In this document: piece after piece, positions 1-7,575 of the stretch
Layout: the number at the start of each line of letters is the position of its first letter
Position numbering within the stretch: position 1 is the stretch's first letter
Assembly (NCBI RefSeq): GCF_001293775.1
Contig: NZ_LGLN01000033.1
Location: 482,334-515,146 of the forward strand
Direction of reading: 5' to 3'
From: Pseudomonas syringae pv. cilantro
GTDB lineage: Bacteria > Pseudomonadota > Gammaproteobacteria > Pseudomonadales > Pseudomonadaceae
Length of the DNA stretch: 32,813 nucleotides
Program-made: the position numbers and the translations under genes
Notes under the pieces: generated by a model
The model's input: only the letters and a program-made list of their open reading frames with translations
The model's database searches: none
Told to the model about the DNA's origin: nothing

Positions 1-27
1 CCAGAATCCAAAGCGCACTTATGTTTA

Positions 28-43
28 ACGCTGAGCGCTCCGG
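28..43. repeat. 16-bp dispersed repeat, copy 1
   Basis: The sequence ACGCTGAGCGCTCCGG occurs here and again as its exact reverse complement at 3868-3883. It contains the palindromic core GAGCGCTC. It is probably a fragment of a dispersed intergenic repeat of the P. syringae type rather than a gene part. Positions 1-114 otherwise show no gene. Confidence 0.5.
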
Positions 44-114
44 AGCATCCCGGTCGAATTCATACGCCTGCCCGCGGTCACATCTGATACCACCCGCCAC
101 GAGATCCGCTGCCC

Positions 115-306
115 ATGAGTTCGACCAAGAACCCCTGCATCAGCCTGTGCAAATTCGATGATGACATTTGCCTGGGCTGCGGTCGCAGCAAGCGGGAAAT
201 CAAAGCCTGGAAGAAGCTGGAGAAGGACGACAAGCGCACGGTACTCGAGGAGTCGGCCAAGCGTCTGGCGAAGCTCAAGACCGCCGGTCGTAAAAAGAAG
301 AAGTGA
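115..306 (+). CDS. DUF1289 family small Cys-rich protein
   Basis: This 63-residue protein has an N-terminal four-cysteine motif (Cys8, Cys12, Cys19, Cys22; C-x3-C-x6-C-x2-C, including CLGCGR) followed by a very basic Lys/Arg-rich helix that ends in KKKK. The spacing matches the DUF1289 family, whose function is unknown. The four cysteines suggest bound metal, zinc or an Fe-S centre, but this is inference. The ATG was chosen because the motif begins only seven residues later and the length is normal for the family. It lies 184 bp upstream of rluB in the same direction. The gap 307-490 shows no further gene and no clear terminator, so co-transcription with rluB is possible. Confidence 0.85.
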   Translation: MSSTKNPCISLCKFDDDICLGCGRSKREIKAWKKLEKDDKRTVLEESAKRLAKLKTAGRKKKK

Positions 307-490
307 TTCTGGCTATTGCCGCTGCTGCTGGATGCTTAATCCGCCGCAGGGGCGTATGATGGCCGACCCTCGGCGAGCAGTGATCGCCAGGGTTTTCAAG
401 TATTTCGCCTTGCCGCTCTCCACGGCGTGCCGGGCACAGGTCTCACCGGTTCTCGGTCAGCCCTGATTCGACACACCGGGAGGTGCCCAG

Positions 491-1717
491 ATGAGTGAAA
501 AAGACAAGCAGGACAGCCAGGAAATCGGACCCGCAGGCGAAAAGCTGCAGAAGGTTCTGGCGCGCATTGGCGTGGGTTCACGCCGTGACGTAGAAGCCTG
601 GATTACCCAAGGCCGTATCAAGGTCAACGGCAAGGACGCGACCCTCGGTCAACGCGTCGACCTGCATGACGCCATCAGTGTCGATGGTCGCGTCATCAAG
701 CGCGAAGAAGCGGCTGAAACAGTCCGCCGCGTCATCATGTACAACAAGCCCGATGGCGAAATCTGCACCCGTGACGACCCGGAAGGCCGTCCGACCGTGT
801 TTGACCGTCTGCCGCGCCCTAAAGAAGGCCGCTGGATCAACATTGGTCGTCTCGACATCAACACCACCGGTCTGCTGATGTTCACCACCGACGGTGAACT
901 CGCCAACCGCTTGATGCACCCGTCGTTCGAGATGGACCGTGAGTACGCGGTTCGTGTGCGTGGCGAAGTGGATGACGACATGCTGCTGCGCCTCAAGAAC
1001 GGCGTGATCCTCGAAGACGGTCCTGCGCGCTTTACCGATATCAAGCAGGCCCCGGGCGGCGAAGGCTTCAACCACTGGTATCACTGCGTGGTGATGGAAG
1101 GCCGTAACCGCGAAGTGCGTCGTCTCTGGGAATCCCAGGGGCTGGTGGTCAGCCGTCTGAAGCGCGTGCGCTACGGGCCGGTGTTCCTCAACTCCGATCT
1201 GCCGATGGGCCGCTGGCGCGAAATGAGCCAGTACGAAGTCGACATTCTGGCAGCCGAAGTGGGTCTGCAGCCTGTGGCTCAGCCGCAGATGAACGCCAAG
1301 ACCAAGGACAAGATGGAGCGTCTGCAACGTCAATCGTCGCGCCCGCTGGGCAAGGGCGAGCGTGTTGTTCGTACCCTGCGCCCTGCTGCGGGTGCCCCGA
1401 CTGGCGAGCGCGCACCGCGTCAACCGCAGATCACCGGCAGCGAGCGCGATCGTCCGCGTGGCGGCGATTCGACTCAGCGTCCTTCGCCGCGCAAGGATTC
1501 GGGCAAGCCTGGATCGCGTGCGCCGCGCCCGGCCGACAACAGCCGTGGCACGCCGGTCGCCGAGCGTCCGAGCGACATGAACAAGCGTCCGGCCAAGCCT
1601 GGGCCGAAACGTGTCGGCATCAAGCTGGTCAACGATGACGCTCCGTCAGGCAAGCGTCGTGGTCCACCGGCCGGTTCAGGTCAGCGTCCCGGCTTCGGTC
1701 GTCGCAAGCCTGAGTGA
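491..1717 (+). CDS. rluB: 23S rRNA pseudouridine synthase B (RluB)
   Basis: RluB converts uridine 2605 of 23S rRNA (E. coli numbering) to pseudouridine during 50S subunit maturation. The 408-residue protein has an N-terminal S4 RNA-binding domain at about residues 17-65 (KLQKVLARIGVGSRRDVE) and then the RsuA/RluB/RluE catalytic domain. The signature GRLDINTTGLL places the catalytic aspartate at Asp122. NREVRRL, conserved in the family, follows. After about residue 260 comes a long low-complexity tail rich in Arg, Pro, Gly and Ser; E. coli RluB has about 291 residues, so the tail adds over 100. The start has a good Shine-Dalgarno (GGGAGGTG) about 8 bases upstream. A strong hairpin terminator follows the stop. 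RluB is favoured over RluE or RsuA because of the basic tail and overall length. Confidence 0.93.
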   Translation: MSEKDKQDSQEIGPAGEKLQKVLARIGVGSRRDVEAWITQGRIKVNGKDATLGQRVDLHDAISVDGRVIKREEAAETVRRVIMYNKPDGEICTRDDPEGRPTVFDRLPRPKEGRWINIGRLDINTTGLLMFTTDGELANRLMHPSFEMDREYAVRVRGEVDDDMLLRLKNGVILEDGPARFTDIKQAPGGEGFNHWYHCVVMEGRNREVRRLWESQGLVVSRLKRVRYGPVFLNSDLPMGRWREMSQYEVDILAAEVGLQPVAQPQMNAKTKDKMERLQRQSSRPLGKGERVVRTLRPAAGAPTGERAPRQPQITGSERDRPRGGDSTQRPSPRKDSGKPGSRAPRPADNSRGTPVAERPSDMNKRPAKPGPKRVGIKLVNDDAPSGKRRGPPAGSGQRPGFGRRKPE

Positions 1718-1738
1718 TTGCGTGGTGTGAATGATCGG

Positions 1739-1770
1739 CAACGCCAGTCCTCAGGGCTGGCGTTGTCGTT
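1739..1770 (+). terminator. Intrinsic terminator-like hairpin after rluB
   Basis: CAACGCCAG (1739-1747) pairs with CTGGCGTTG (1757-1765), and the inner bases TCC/GGG extend the stem to leave a TCA loop. A modest T-containing stretch (TCGTTT) follows. It sits 22 bp after the rluB stop and separates rluB from aroP. Confidence 0.75.
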
Positions 1771-1824
1771 TCTGGCAACGTGAAAAGCGTTGTCACACAG
1801 CCGTCGCGCATCCAGCTCTCTGTT

Positions 1825-1855
1825 TTGAACCTCAATCTGGATGCAGGTGTACAAT
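1825..1855 (+). promoter_or_regulatory. Tentative sigma-70 promoter for aroP
   Basis: TTGAAC (1825-1830) and TACAAT (1850-1855) resemble -35 and -10 hexamers, but the 19-bp spacer is long. It would give a leader of about 125 nt before aroP. No convincing TyrR/PhhR box is visible beside it. Confidence 0.3.
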
Positions 1856-1988
1856 GCTGCGCTTTTTTCTGTGAATCATTGCTGTTCGACGCTTTGGGCC
1901 AACCGCCTCGAGTGCTGCAATTCTGCTGTACCACGAGTGCAGCGGGTTCTATTCCGTCACAGAACAAGAACAATCAGGTGGCTATTGA

Positions 1989-3398
1989 ATGACTGAAACA
2001 ACCGCACCTTCGGGCGAATTGAAACGCGGCCTGAAGAATCGACACATCCAGTTGATCGCCTTGGGTGGCGCCATCGGTACTGGCCTTTTTCTCGGCTCGG
2101 CGGGTGTATTGAAATCTGCCGGGCCGTCGATGATTCTCGGCTACGCCATCTGCGGCTTCATCGCCTTCATGATCATGCGCCAGCTCGGCGAGATGATCGT
2201 CGAAGAGCCGGTGGCCGGATCGTTCAGCCATTTCGCCCATAACTATTGGGGCGGTTTCGCCGGCTTTCTGTCGGGCTGGAACTGCTGGCTGTTGTACATT
2301 CTGGTGGGCATGTCGGAGCTGACCGCGGTCGGCAAATACATCCATTACTGGTTGCCTGACATCCCGAGCTGGGTGTCGGCAGCAGCCCTTTTCATCCTGA
2401 TCAATGCCATCAACCTGACCAACGTCAAGGTGTTCGGTGAAACCGAGTTCTGGTTCGCGATCATCAAGGTGGTGGCAATCATCGGCATGATCGCGCTGGG
2501 CAGCTACATGCTGGTCAGCGGCAGCGGTGGCCCGCAGGCATCGGTCAGCAACCTCTGGGAGCATGGCGGATTCTTTCCCAATGGCGTCAGCGGGTTGGTG
2601 ATGGCTCTGGCGATCATCATGTTCTCGTTCGGTGGTCTGGAGATGCTCGGCTTTACCGCTGCCGAGGCCGAACAGCCGAAGACCGTGATTCCCAAGGCGA
2701 TCAACCAGGTCATCTACCGTATCCTGATTTTCTACATCGGCGCGCTGGTGGTGCTGTTGTCGCTGACGCCGTGGGACAGCCTGTTGGCCAGCCTCAATGC
2801 CTCGGGTGATTCCTACAGCGGCAGCCCGTTCGTGCAGGTGTTCTCGATGCTGGGCAGCGATGCGGCGGCGCACATTCTCAACTTCGTGGTGTTGACGGCC
2901 GCGCTGTCGGTCTATAACAGCGGCACCTATTGCAACAGCCGCATGCTGGTGGGCATGGCCGAGCAGGGCGATGCGCCCAAGGCGCTGGCGCAGGTCGATA
3001 AGCGCGGCGTGCCGGTCAAGGCGATTTTCGCCTCCGCTGCCGTGACGCTGGTGGCTGTGCTGCTCAACTATTTCGTGCCGCATCAGGCGCTGGAGCTGTT
3101 GATGTCGCTGGTGGTCGCCACACTGGTGATCAACTGGGCAATGATCAGCTACTCGCACCTGAAATTCCGTCAGCACCTGAACCGCACCGGGCAAGTGCCG
3201 CTGTTCAAGGCATTGTGGTATCCGTATGGCAACTACGTGTGTCTGGCGTTCGTGGTATTCATCCTCGGCATCATGCTGATGATCCCCGGCATTCAGATAT
3301 CGGTCTATGCGATACCGGTATGGCTGGCGGTGATGTGGCTCTGTTATCGGGCCAAAAACAGGCGTAGCGTTGTCGTGCCTGCCGGTTCCGGCAAGTGA
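1989..3398 (+). CDS. aroP: Aromatic amino acid permease AroP (APC family)
   Basis: This inner-membrane proton symporter imports phenylalanine, tyrosine and tryptophan. The 469-residue protein begins with the family hallmark [20 protein letters not shown] and the substrate-binding GTGLFLGSA segment of helix 1, followed by about 12 hydrophobic segments. [17 protein letters not shown] and [14 protein letters not shown] match the amino acid transporter family of AroP, PheP, GabP and ProY. From memory of E. coli AroP the similarity runs over the whole length, so AroP is preferred; a PheP-like specificity cannot be excluded. The ATG follows a weak AGGTGG site. The phh genes for phenylalanine hydroxylation lie a few kb away, which supports an aromatic substrate. 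arfB starts 31 bp after the stop and may be co-transcribed. Confidence 0.85.
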   Translation: MTETTAPSGELKRGLKNRHIQLIALGGAIGTGLFLGSAGVLKSAGPSMILGYAICGFIAFMIMRQLGEMIVEEPVAGSFSHFAHNYWGGFAGFLSGWNCWLLYILVGMSELTAVGKYIHYWLPDIPSWVSAAALFILINAINLTNVKVFGETEFWFAIIKVVAIIGMIALGSYMLVSGSGGPQASVSNLWEHGGFFPNGVSGLVMALAIIMFSFGGLEMLGFTAAEAEQPKTVIPKAINQVIYRILIFYIGALVVLLSLTPWDSLLASLNASGDSYSGSPFVQVFSMLGSDAAAHILNFVVLTAALSVYNSGTYCNSRMLVGMAEQGDAPKALAQVDKRGVPVKAIFASAAVTLVAVLLNYFVPHQALELLMSLVVATLVINWAMISYSHLKFRQHLNRTGQVPLFKALWYPYGNYVCLAFVVFILGIMLMIPGIQISVYAIPVWLAVMWLCYRAKNRRSVVVPAGSGK

Positions 3399-3429
3399 AT
3401 ACGCCTGTTCCAGAAAAGAAGATGCCCTG

Positions 3430-3843
3430 ATGCTGGTGATTTCCAACAATGTCCATCTGCCGGACGCCGAGATCGAATTGACTGCCATCCGTGCGCAGGG
3501 CGCGGGTGGACAGAACGTCAACAAGGTTTCCAGTGCCGTGCACCTGCGCTTCGATATCAACGCTTCGTCGCTGCCGCCGTTCTACAAGGAGCGGCTACTG
3601 GCGCTGAGTGACAGCCGGATTACCAGCGATGGTGTGATTGTGCTCAAGGCCCAGCAATACCGGACTCAAGAGCAGAATCGCGCCGATGCGTTGCTGCGCC
3701 TGAGCGAACTGATCGTCAACGCCGCCAAAGTCGAAAAGAAACGCCGCCCGACTCGCCCGACACTGGGCTCCAAGACCCGTCGGCTGGAATCCAAGAGCAA
3801 ACGCGGCTCGATCAAGGCCGGGCGTGGGAAAGTGGATTTCTAA
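3430..3843 (+). CDS. arfB: Alternative ribosome-rescue factor / peptidyl-tRNA hydrolase ArfB
   Basis: ArfB (YaeJ) enters stalled ribosomes that lack a stop codon and hydrolyses the peptidyl-tRNA. The 137-residue protein has the class-I release-factor domain with the catalytic GGQ at residues 26-28 (within [13 protein letters not shown]). It ends in a flexible, strongly basic tail ([21 protein letters not shown]) of the kind that threads into the empty mRNA channel. The codon-recognition domains of RF1 and RF2 are absent, and the length matches YaeJ (140 in E. coli). The ATG at 3430 was chosen over an upstream in-frame start because homologues begin near this point and AAAGAAGA lies just upstream. 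It follows aroP by 31 bp. Confidence 0.92.
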   Translation: MLVISNNVHLPDAEIELTAIRAQGAGGQNVNKVSSAVHLRFDINASSLPPFYKERLLALSDSRITSDGVIVLKAQQYRTQEQNRADALLRLSELIVNAAKVEKKRRPTRPTLGSKTRRLESKSKRGSIKAGRGKVDF

Positions 3844-3867
3844 GGTGTTTTTCGGTCTCGTGCCACG

Positions 3868-3883
3868 CCGGAGCGCTCAGCGT
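3868..3883. repeat. 16-bp dispersed repeat, copy 2 (inverted)
   Basis: CCGGAGCGCTCAGCGT is the exact reverse complement of positions 28-43. It opens the repeat-rich gap between arfB and the MFS gene. Confidence 0.5.
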
Positions 3884-3923
3884 GATACACAGGTCCTGAC
3901 AAGCTTGGAAGACGGTGTAGAGC

Positions 3924-4106
3924 GGACCGGGCGACGCTTCGCTTGTCCGCGAGCTGTGTGTTTTGTAGGAGTGGACTTGTCCGCGAAGAGGGTGGTACAT
4001 CCTCAAAAAACTTGTCGCTCCCAATAGCCTTCGCGGACAAGTCCGACAAGTCCGCTCCCACACAAGCTAAGCGTCGCCCGGTTGTTCCTGCGCCCTTCGG
4101 GCAGAG
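3924..4106. repeat. Composite of REP-like palindromes (intergenic cluster 1)
   Basis: The gap 3844-4164 between arfB and the convergent MFS gene holds no gene and is mainly repeats. CCGGGCGACGCTT (3927-3939) recurs inverted at 4069-4081. GGACTTGTCCGCGAAG (3973-3988) recurs as its exact reverse complement at 4029-4044, so the region can fold into a long cruciform or stem. A third module, CGCCCTTCGGGCAGA (4091-4105), is itself a short hairpin. All three modules recur near 25.6-26.0 kb. The core resembles REP sequences of P. syringae. Such elements often lie after convergent genes, as here. Confidence 0.8.
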
Positions 4107-4164
4107 GCCTGAAAAAATCGCGTTCCGGGCTCTTCAGGACCTGTATGACTATGAGCATGAGGCA

Positions 4165-5364
4165 TCACTGGCGCAGCGCTTGCGCTTGTTTGTACAGATA
4201 AACGCTCAGCCCCAGCCCGGTGAGTGACGCCAGCGCCGCAAACAGGAAGATCGAGACAAAGCCAAACCCTGCGGCAATCGCGCCGGCCAGCGGGCCGGTG
4301 ATGCCCAGTGACAGGTCGATGAACAGCGAGTAGGCGCCTACTGCTGCGCCGCGACTGGAGGCCGGGACCAGGTTCACCGCTTCCACGCCCAGCGCCGGGA
4401 ATACCAGCGAGAAGCCGAAGCCGGTCAGGGCTGCGCCGGCCAATGCCAGGCCGGGCGTCGGTGCCATCCACAACAGTAGCAGCCCCAGTGTTTCCACCGA
4501 CAGGCAGACAATCGCCACCCGAAAGCCGCCCAGGCGGTTGATCAGGTTGCCGAACAGCAGGCGTGCAGCGATGAAACTGCCACCAAACAGGGTCAGGCAC
4601 AGCGCTGCATTCGGCCAGTGATTGCTGGCGTAATACAGGGTGATGAACGTCGCGATGGTGCCGAAACCGATGCCGCCCAGCGCCAGGCCCATGCCATGCG
4701 GAAACACCCGCCCCAGCACGTGCATGAACGGCAGCCGTTCGCCTTGCACAATGGGCGCGGCTTGCTTGTGCCAGGTCAGATAAAGCCCCAGTGCGCACAG
4801 CAGCATAATGCTCACGCCGACGGTCCACAGGCCGAGCGAGTCAACCATCCAGACGCCCAATGGCGCGCCGATTGCCAGTGCGCCATAACTGGCAATGCCG
4901 TTCCAGGAAATCACTTTGGCGGTGTTCTGCGCGCCGACCCGGCCGATGCCCCAGCCAATCGAGCCCGAACCGACCAAGCTTTCTGCGCTGCCGAGAATCA
5001 CCCGGCCGATCAACAGAATCACCAGGCTTGCCATTGGCCAGCTTTCCAGCCAGATCGGCACCAGCATGAACACGCCGCTCACCCCGCAACCGGTCAGGCC
5101 GATCTGCACGGCTTTCTTGCTGCCCAGGTTGTCGATGATGCGGCTCGCCCATGGCCGGCTGATCAGCGTTGCCAGGTATTGCACGCTGATCACCAGCCCG
5201 GCGATCACTGCGCCAAAGCCCAGATCGCTGTGCACATAGCCGGGCAGAACGGCAAGCGGAATACCGATGTTCAGATAACCAATGAAGGTAAACATCACGA
5301 TGGAAACGACGGTACGGGTGACGGCCATCGGGGTTTGCGGCGTGGTGTGCTGTGTCTCGGACAT
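4165..5364 (-). CDS. MFS transporter, YhhS/YfcJ-like
   Basis: This is a 399-residue inner-membrane protein of the major facilitator superfamily with about 12 hydrophobic segments. The opening [25 protein letters not shown], the motif [17 protein letters not shown] after helix 2, and [15 protein letters not shown] with [13 protein letters not shown] near the end closely resemble the E. coli YhhS/YfcJ group of presumed efflux transporters, whose substrate is unknown. The start at 5364 (protein MSETQHTT) fits family lengths; an upstream in-frame ATG at 5451 would add 29 residues and is less likely. Neither start has a strong ribosome-binding site. It lies in the same direction as the phh genes, but two small genes and 145 bp intervene, so an aromatic substrate should not be assumed. 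Confidence 0.85.
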   Translation of the reverse strand: MSETQHTTPQTPMAVTRTVVSIVMFTFIGYLNIGIPLAVLPGYVHSDLGFGAVIAGLVISVQYLATLISRPWASRIIDNLGSKKAVQIGLTGCGVSGVFMLVPIWLESWPMASLVILLIGRVILGSAESLVGSGSIGWGIGRVGAQNTAKVISWNGIASYGALAIGAPLGVWMVDSLGLWTVGVSIMLLCALGLYLTWHKQAAPIVQGERLPFMHVLGRVFPHGMGLALGGIGFGTIATFITLYYASNHWPNAALCLTLFGGSFIAARLLFGNLINRLGGFRVAIVCLSVETLGLLLLWMAPTPGLALAGAALTGFGFSLVFPALGVEAVNLVPASSRGAAVGAYSLFIDLSLGITGPLAGAIAAGFGFVSIFLFAALASLTGLGLSVYLYKQAQALRQ

Positions 5365-5509
5365 GGGGCAGGCTTTCGTTCTGTGTATGGCTTTCGAGCG
5401 GGCAGGGGAAACCCTTAGCAAGCTCTCGAAGTGCTTATCATACCGACGCATCGAGCGGTGCAGGTGCTACCGACGGAAATAAACCAGAAAAGGTCCGATA
5501 AGCGAGGGG

Positions 5510-5689
5510 TTATTCGGACGCTGGCGCCACGAGTTGTGTAGTCACGAGTGCGGCGAGAGCGTTTTCCTGCGTCCCGAAACGTGCGAGCAGGGCGCTCTGT
5601 TTTTCCGGGCTGAGGCGTGACCAGATTTCGATCATTTTCTCGGCTGTGCCAATCAGGGCACTGGCCTGGGTTTCGGTGAAGTCAGTCAT
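5510..5689 (-). CDS. Small hypothetical protein (59 aa)
   Basis: An uninterrupted frame of 59 codons starts with ATG and ends with TAA. The product begins MTDFTETQASALIGTAEK, is mostly helical in composition, has no signal peptide or cysteine, and holds EKMIEIWSRLSPEKQSALLARFG in the middle. Codon third positions are G/C-rich like neighbouring genes, which favours real coding. The predicted ribosome-binding site is weak (CGAAGA). It lies between the MFS gene and another small gene on the same strand. I do not recognise a family. It may be a small soluble or partner protein; function is unknown. Confidence 0.6.
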   Translation of the reverse strand: MTDFTETQASALIGTAEKMIEIWSRLSPEKQSALLARFGTQENALAALVTTQLVAPASE

Positions 5690-5720
5690 AAATCTTCGGT
5701 TTGCCTGTTGCTGGTGTTCC

Positions 5721-5761
5721 AGGCGTATTGAAAATCGGCAAAACCGTTTTTCGATACGCCT
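5721..5761. terminator. Strong hairpin between the two small genes
   Basis: AGGCGTAT (5721-5728) pairs with ATACGCCT (5754-5761), and the inner segments TGAAAA and CGG pair with CCG and TTTTC around a CAAAA loop. It lies 15 bp after the stop of the 48-codon gene when read leftward, so it is likely a terminator. There is no T tract outside the stem. Confidence 0.55.
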
Positions 5762-5775
5762 GAAAACAATCGCCG

Positions 5776-5922
5776 TCAGTCTTTGCTGCCGGCTTTCTGG
5801 CTGTCTTGAGCCGAGGGTGCTGTTTTCATTGCGGCAGGTTGACCGAGCTCTTGCTGAGCCAGAATCGACTGCTGTGGTTCCTGTTGGCCTGGTGGGAAGT
5901 TTGGAATTTCATGCATCGTCAT
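5776..5922 (-). CDS. Small Gln/Pro-rich hypothetical protein (48 aa)
   Basis: A 48-codon frame starts with ATG at 5922 and ends with TGA. It has an excellent Shine-Dalgarno (GCGAGGAGCG) just upstream; a second in-frame ATG at 5916 is an alternative start. The product starts MTMHEIPNFPPGQQEPQQS and is rich in Gln, Pro, Ala and Ser, hydrophilic, and without a membrane segment or cysteine, so it is probably unstructured. It lies downstream of phhB on the same strand, separated by 216 bp. The strong ribosome-binding site is the main reason to accept it as a gene. I recognise no family. Confidence 0.6.
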   Translation of the reverse strand: MTMHEIPNFPPGQQEPQQSILAQQELGQPAAMKTAPSAQDSQKAGSKD

Positions 5923-5994
5923 CGCTCCTCGCAAGGTATTGCAGAAAGAACCGTGCTTTAAAAAGCAGGGGCAGGATACCCCACTGAAAATGAC

Positions 5995-6020
5995 AATCAG
6001 GATATTTTTTTACCCTGATT
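5995..6020. other. Hairpin in the gap downstream of phhB
   Basis: AATCAGG (5995-6001) pairs with CCTGATT (6014-6020) across an AT-rich loop. The gap 5923-6138 contains no gene I can support. It should hold the phhB terminator and any promoter for the small 48-codon gene; neither is unambiguous. A GGGG/CCCC mini-hairpin lies at about 5968-5982. Confidence 0.35.
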
Positions 6021-6138
6021 GCGCCTGTTGCGAAACAAAATCAATTTTTCAATGTCCCGGCTTTCACCTTGCGAGGTGCTGTACGGCTTGATTCTACTGG
6101 GCTGGCGCGCCTGAGCGCGGCTCATTGCGCTGAAGAAA

Positions 6139-6495
6139 TTATTTTCGGCCTTCTGCATCTTTGGCCACTTCATCGGTACGCGCGGCCATGATGAAGTCGT
6201 TGCGATGCAGCCCTTTGATCGAATGGCTCCACCAGGTCACCGTCACTTTGCCCCATTCGGTGAGCAGGCCTGGGTGATGGCCTTCGGCTTCAGCGATTGC
6301 TCCGACAGCATTGGTAAACGCCAGTGCGTACTTGAAATTCTTGAACAGAAACACTTTTTCCAGCTGCATCACACTGTCGCGAACTTCAATGTTCCAGTCC
6401 GGGATCTGCTTGAGCAACGCTGGCAGTTCGTTTTCGCTGACCTGCGGGGCATCGGCGCTACAGGCTTCGCAGTGGGCTTGATTCAAGGTGCTCAT
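6139..6495 (-). CDS. phhB: Pterin-4a-carbinolamine dehydratase PhhB
   Basis: PhhB dehydrates the 4a-hydroxytetrahydropterin released by phenylalanine hydroxylase so that the cofactor can be recycled. The 118-residue protein carries the family core [11 protein letters not shown] with His73 and His74, and [17 protein letters not shown] with His91; these are the histidines expected in the PCD/DCoH active site. The start at 6495 has AAGGAA about 10 bases upstream and gives the normal length for the family. It follows phhA by 34 bp on the same strand, so the two form an operon, in the order known from P. aeruginosa. There the operon continues with the aromatic aminotransferase gene phhC; here it does not. 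Confidence 0.95.
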   Translation of the reverse strand: MSTLNQAHCEACSADAPQVSENELPALLKQIPDWNIEVRDSVMQLEKVFLFKNFKYALAFTNAVGAIAEAEGHHPGLLTEWGKVTVTWWSHSIKGLHRNDFIMAARTDEVAKDAEGRK

Positions 6496-6529
6496 AAACA
6501 GGGGTTCCTTTTCAGATACCTGGCCGCGG

Positions 6530-7327
6530 TCAGGCCGCGTGGCTTTTGGTTTTCGGTGGAAATTTGGGGGCGTGCAAGCCAGATTGCATACCTTGCTCGA
6601 CCAGCGCCATGATGTCTTCCCGGGCCAGATCAAACAGACGCTTCAGGTTCGGCAGGACGAAATACAAGGGCTGCAGAATATCGATCCGATAGGGTGTGCG
6701 CATGGCTTCCAATGGATCGAAGGGCTGATGCTCCGGCGCTGAAGACACACTGTAAACCGCCTCTTTCGGTGAAGAAAGAATGCCTCCGCCGTAGATTCGC
6801 CGCCCTTGGGGGGTATCGACCAGGCCGAACTCGATGGTCATCCAGTACAGCCGCGCCAGATAGACCCGCTGCTCTTTGCTCGCGCTCAGCCCGAGTTTGC
6901 CGTAAGTGTGGGTGAATTCGGCAAACCATGGGTTGGTCAGTAGCGGGCAGTGGCCGAAGATTTCGTGGAAGATATCCGGCTCCTGCAAGTAATCCAGCTC
7001 TTCTTCGCTGCGAATGAACGTCGCCACTGGAAAGCGCTTGCTGGCCAGCAGTTCGAAAAACGTCTGAAACGGAATCAGCGCGGGCACTCGCTCCACTTGC
7101 CAGCCCGTGGCGGCGCCCAGCACGGTATTGATTTCGGCCAACTGCGGGATGCGATCAAGAGGCAGGCCCAGTTGCTCGATGCCGTCCAGGTACTCCTGGC
7201 AGGCGCGGCCTTCGATGATCTTCATCTGCCGGGTAATCAGGGTGTTCCAGACCGCGTGCTCGGCCGCAGGGTAATCAATGAAACCCGAGGCGTCCGGCTC
7301 GCGTGCCACGTAGTGCGTCTGGGCCAT
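6530..7327 (-). CDS. phhA: Phenylalanine-4-hydroxylase PhhA
   Basis: This iron- and tetrahydropterin-dependent monooxygenase converts phenylalanine to tyrosine in the cytoplasm. The 265-residue protein matches the short bacterial form, which has the catalytic domain only and no regulatory ACT domain. The iron ligands are visible: His121 and His126 in [10 protein letters not shown], and Glu166 in [21 protein letters not shown] is also characteristic of the family. It is the first gene of phhA-phhB and is divergent from the regulator phhR; the 248-bp gap carries two PhhR/TyrR-type boxes. Confidence 0.96.
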   Translation of the reverse strand: MAQTHYVAREPDASGFIDYPAAEHAVWNTLITRQMKIIEGRACQEYLDGIEQLGLPLDRIPQLAEINTVLGAATGWQVERVPALIPFQTFFELLASKRFPVATFIRSEEELDYLQEPDIFHEIFGHCPLLTNPWFAEFTHTYGKLGLSASKEQRVYLARLYWMTIEFGLVDTPQGRRIYGGGILSSPKEAVYSVSSAPEHQPFDPLEAMRTPYRIDILQPLYFVLPNLKRLFDLAREDIMALVEQGMQSGLHAPKFPPKTKSHAA

Positions 7328-7423
7328 GCTGATGTCCTCGATTAAGGGTGTTGTTCTTGTAAGGCCTGACCTTAGAAATAACTCACTTTGGGCGGAGCTT
7401 CAGCGTACAGATGCTTCTGGATC

Positions 7424-7439
7424 AGCTTCATGGTACCCA
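7424..7439 (-). promoter_or_regulatory. Weak sigma-54-like element upstream of phhA
   Basis: Read leftward, TGGGTACCATGAAGCT has the GG-N10-GC spacing of -24/-12 promoters, but the flanking bases fit the TGGCAC-N5-TTGC consensus poorly. It lies about 97 bp from the phhA start. PhhA of P. aeruginosa has been reported to need RpoN, which is why the site was looked for; a sigma-70 promoter remains possible. Confidence 0.25.
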
Positions 7440-7443
7440 ATGT

Positions 7444-7461
7444 CGTAACGAAAACTTTACG
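7444..7461. promoter_or_regulatory. PhhR/TyrR-type box 1
   Basis: CGTAAC-GAAAAC-TTTACG matches the TyrR-box pattern TGTAAA-N6-TTTACA with all the central GTAA and TTAC bases kept. It lies 116 bp before phhA and 114 bp before phhR, and is probably bound by PhhR. Confidence 0.65.
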
Positions 7462-7516
7462 AATGCTTTTCTTGAGCGTCGAATCCACGGCCGAACAGTC
7501 CTGCATTGAGCTGTGC

Positions 7517-7534
7517 TGTAACGTAATATTGACG
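7517..7534. promoter_or_regulatory. PhhR/TyrR-type box 2
   Basis: TGTAAC-GTAATA-TTGACG has a strong left half and a weaker right half compared with TGTAAA-N6-TTTACA. Its centre is 73 bp from that of box 1, close to seven helical turns. It lies 41 bp before phhR and could serve in autoregulation. Confidence 0.5.
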
Positions 7535-7575
7535 CTAAACTTCAGCGCACGACAAAAAGTCAGAGCGGATCACCC

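Noticed and set aside
1974..3560. 528-codon open frame antisense to aroP
   Set aside because: It lies fully opposite a clear AroP gene; its His/Gln/Arg-rich product is the usual shadow of G/C-rich third positions and matches no family.
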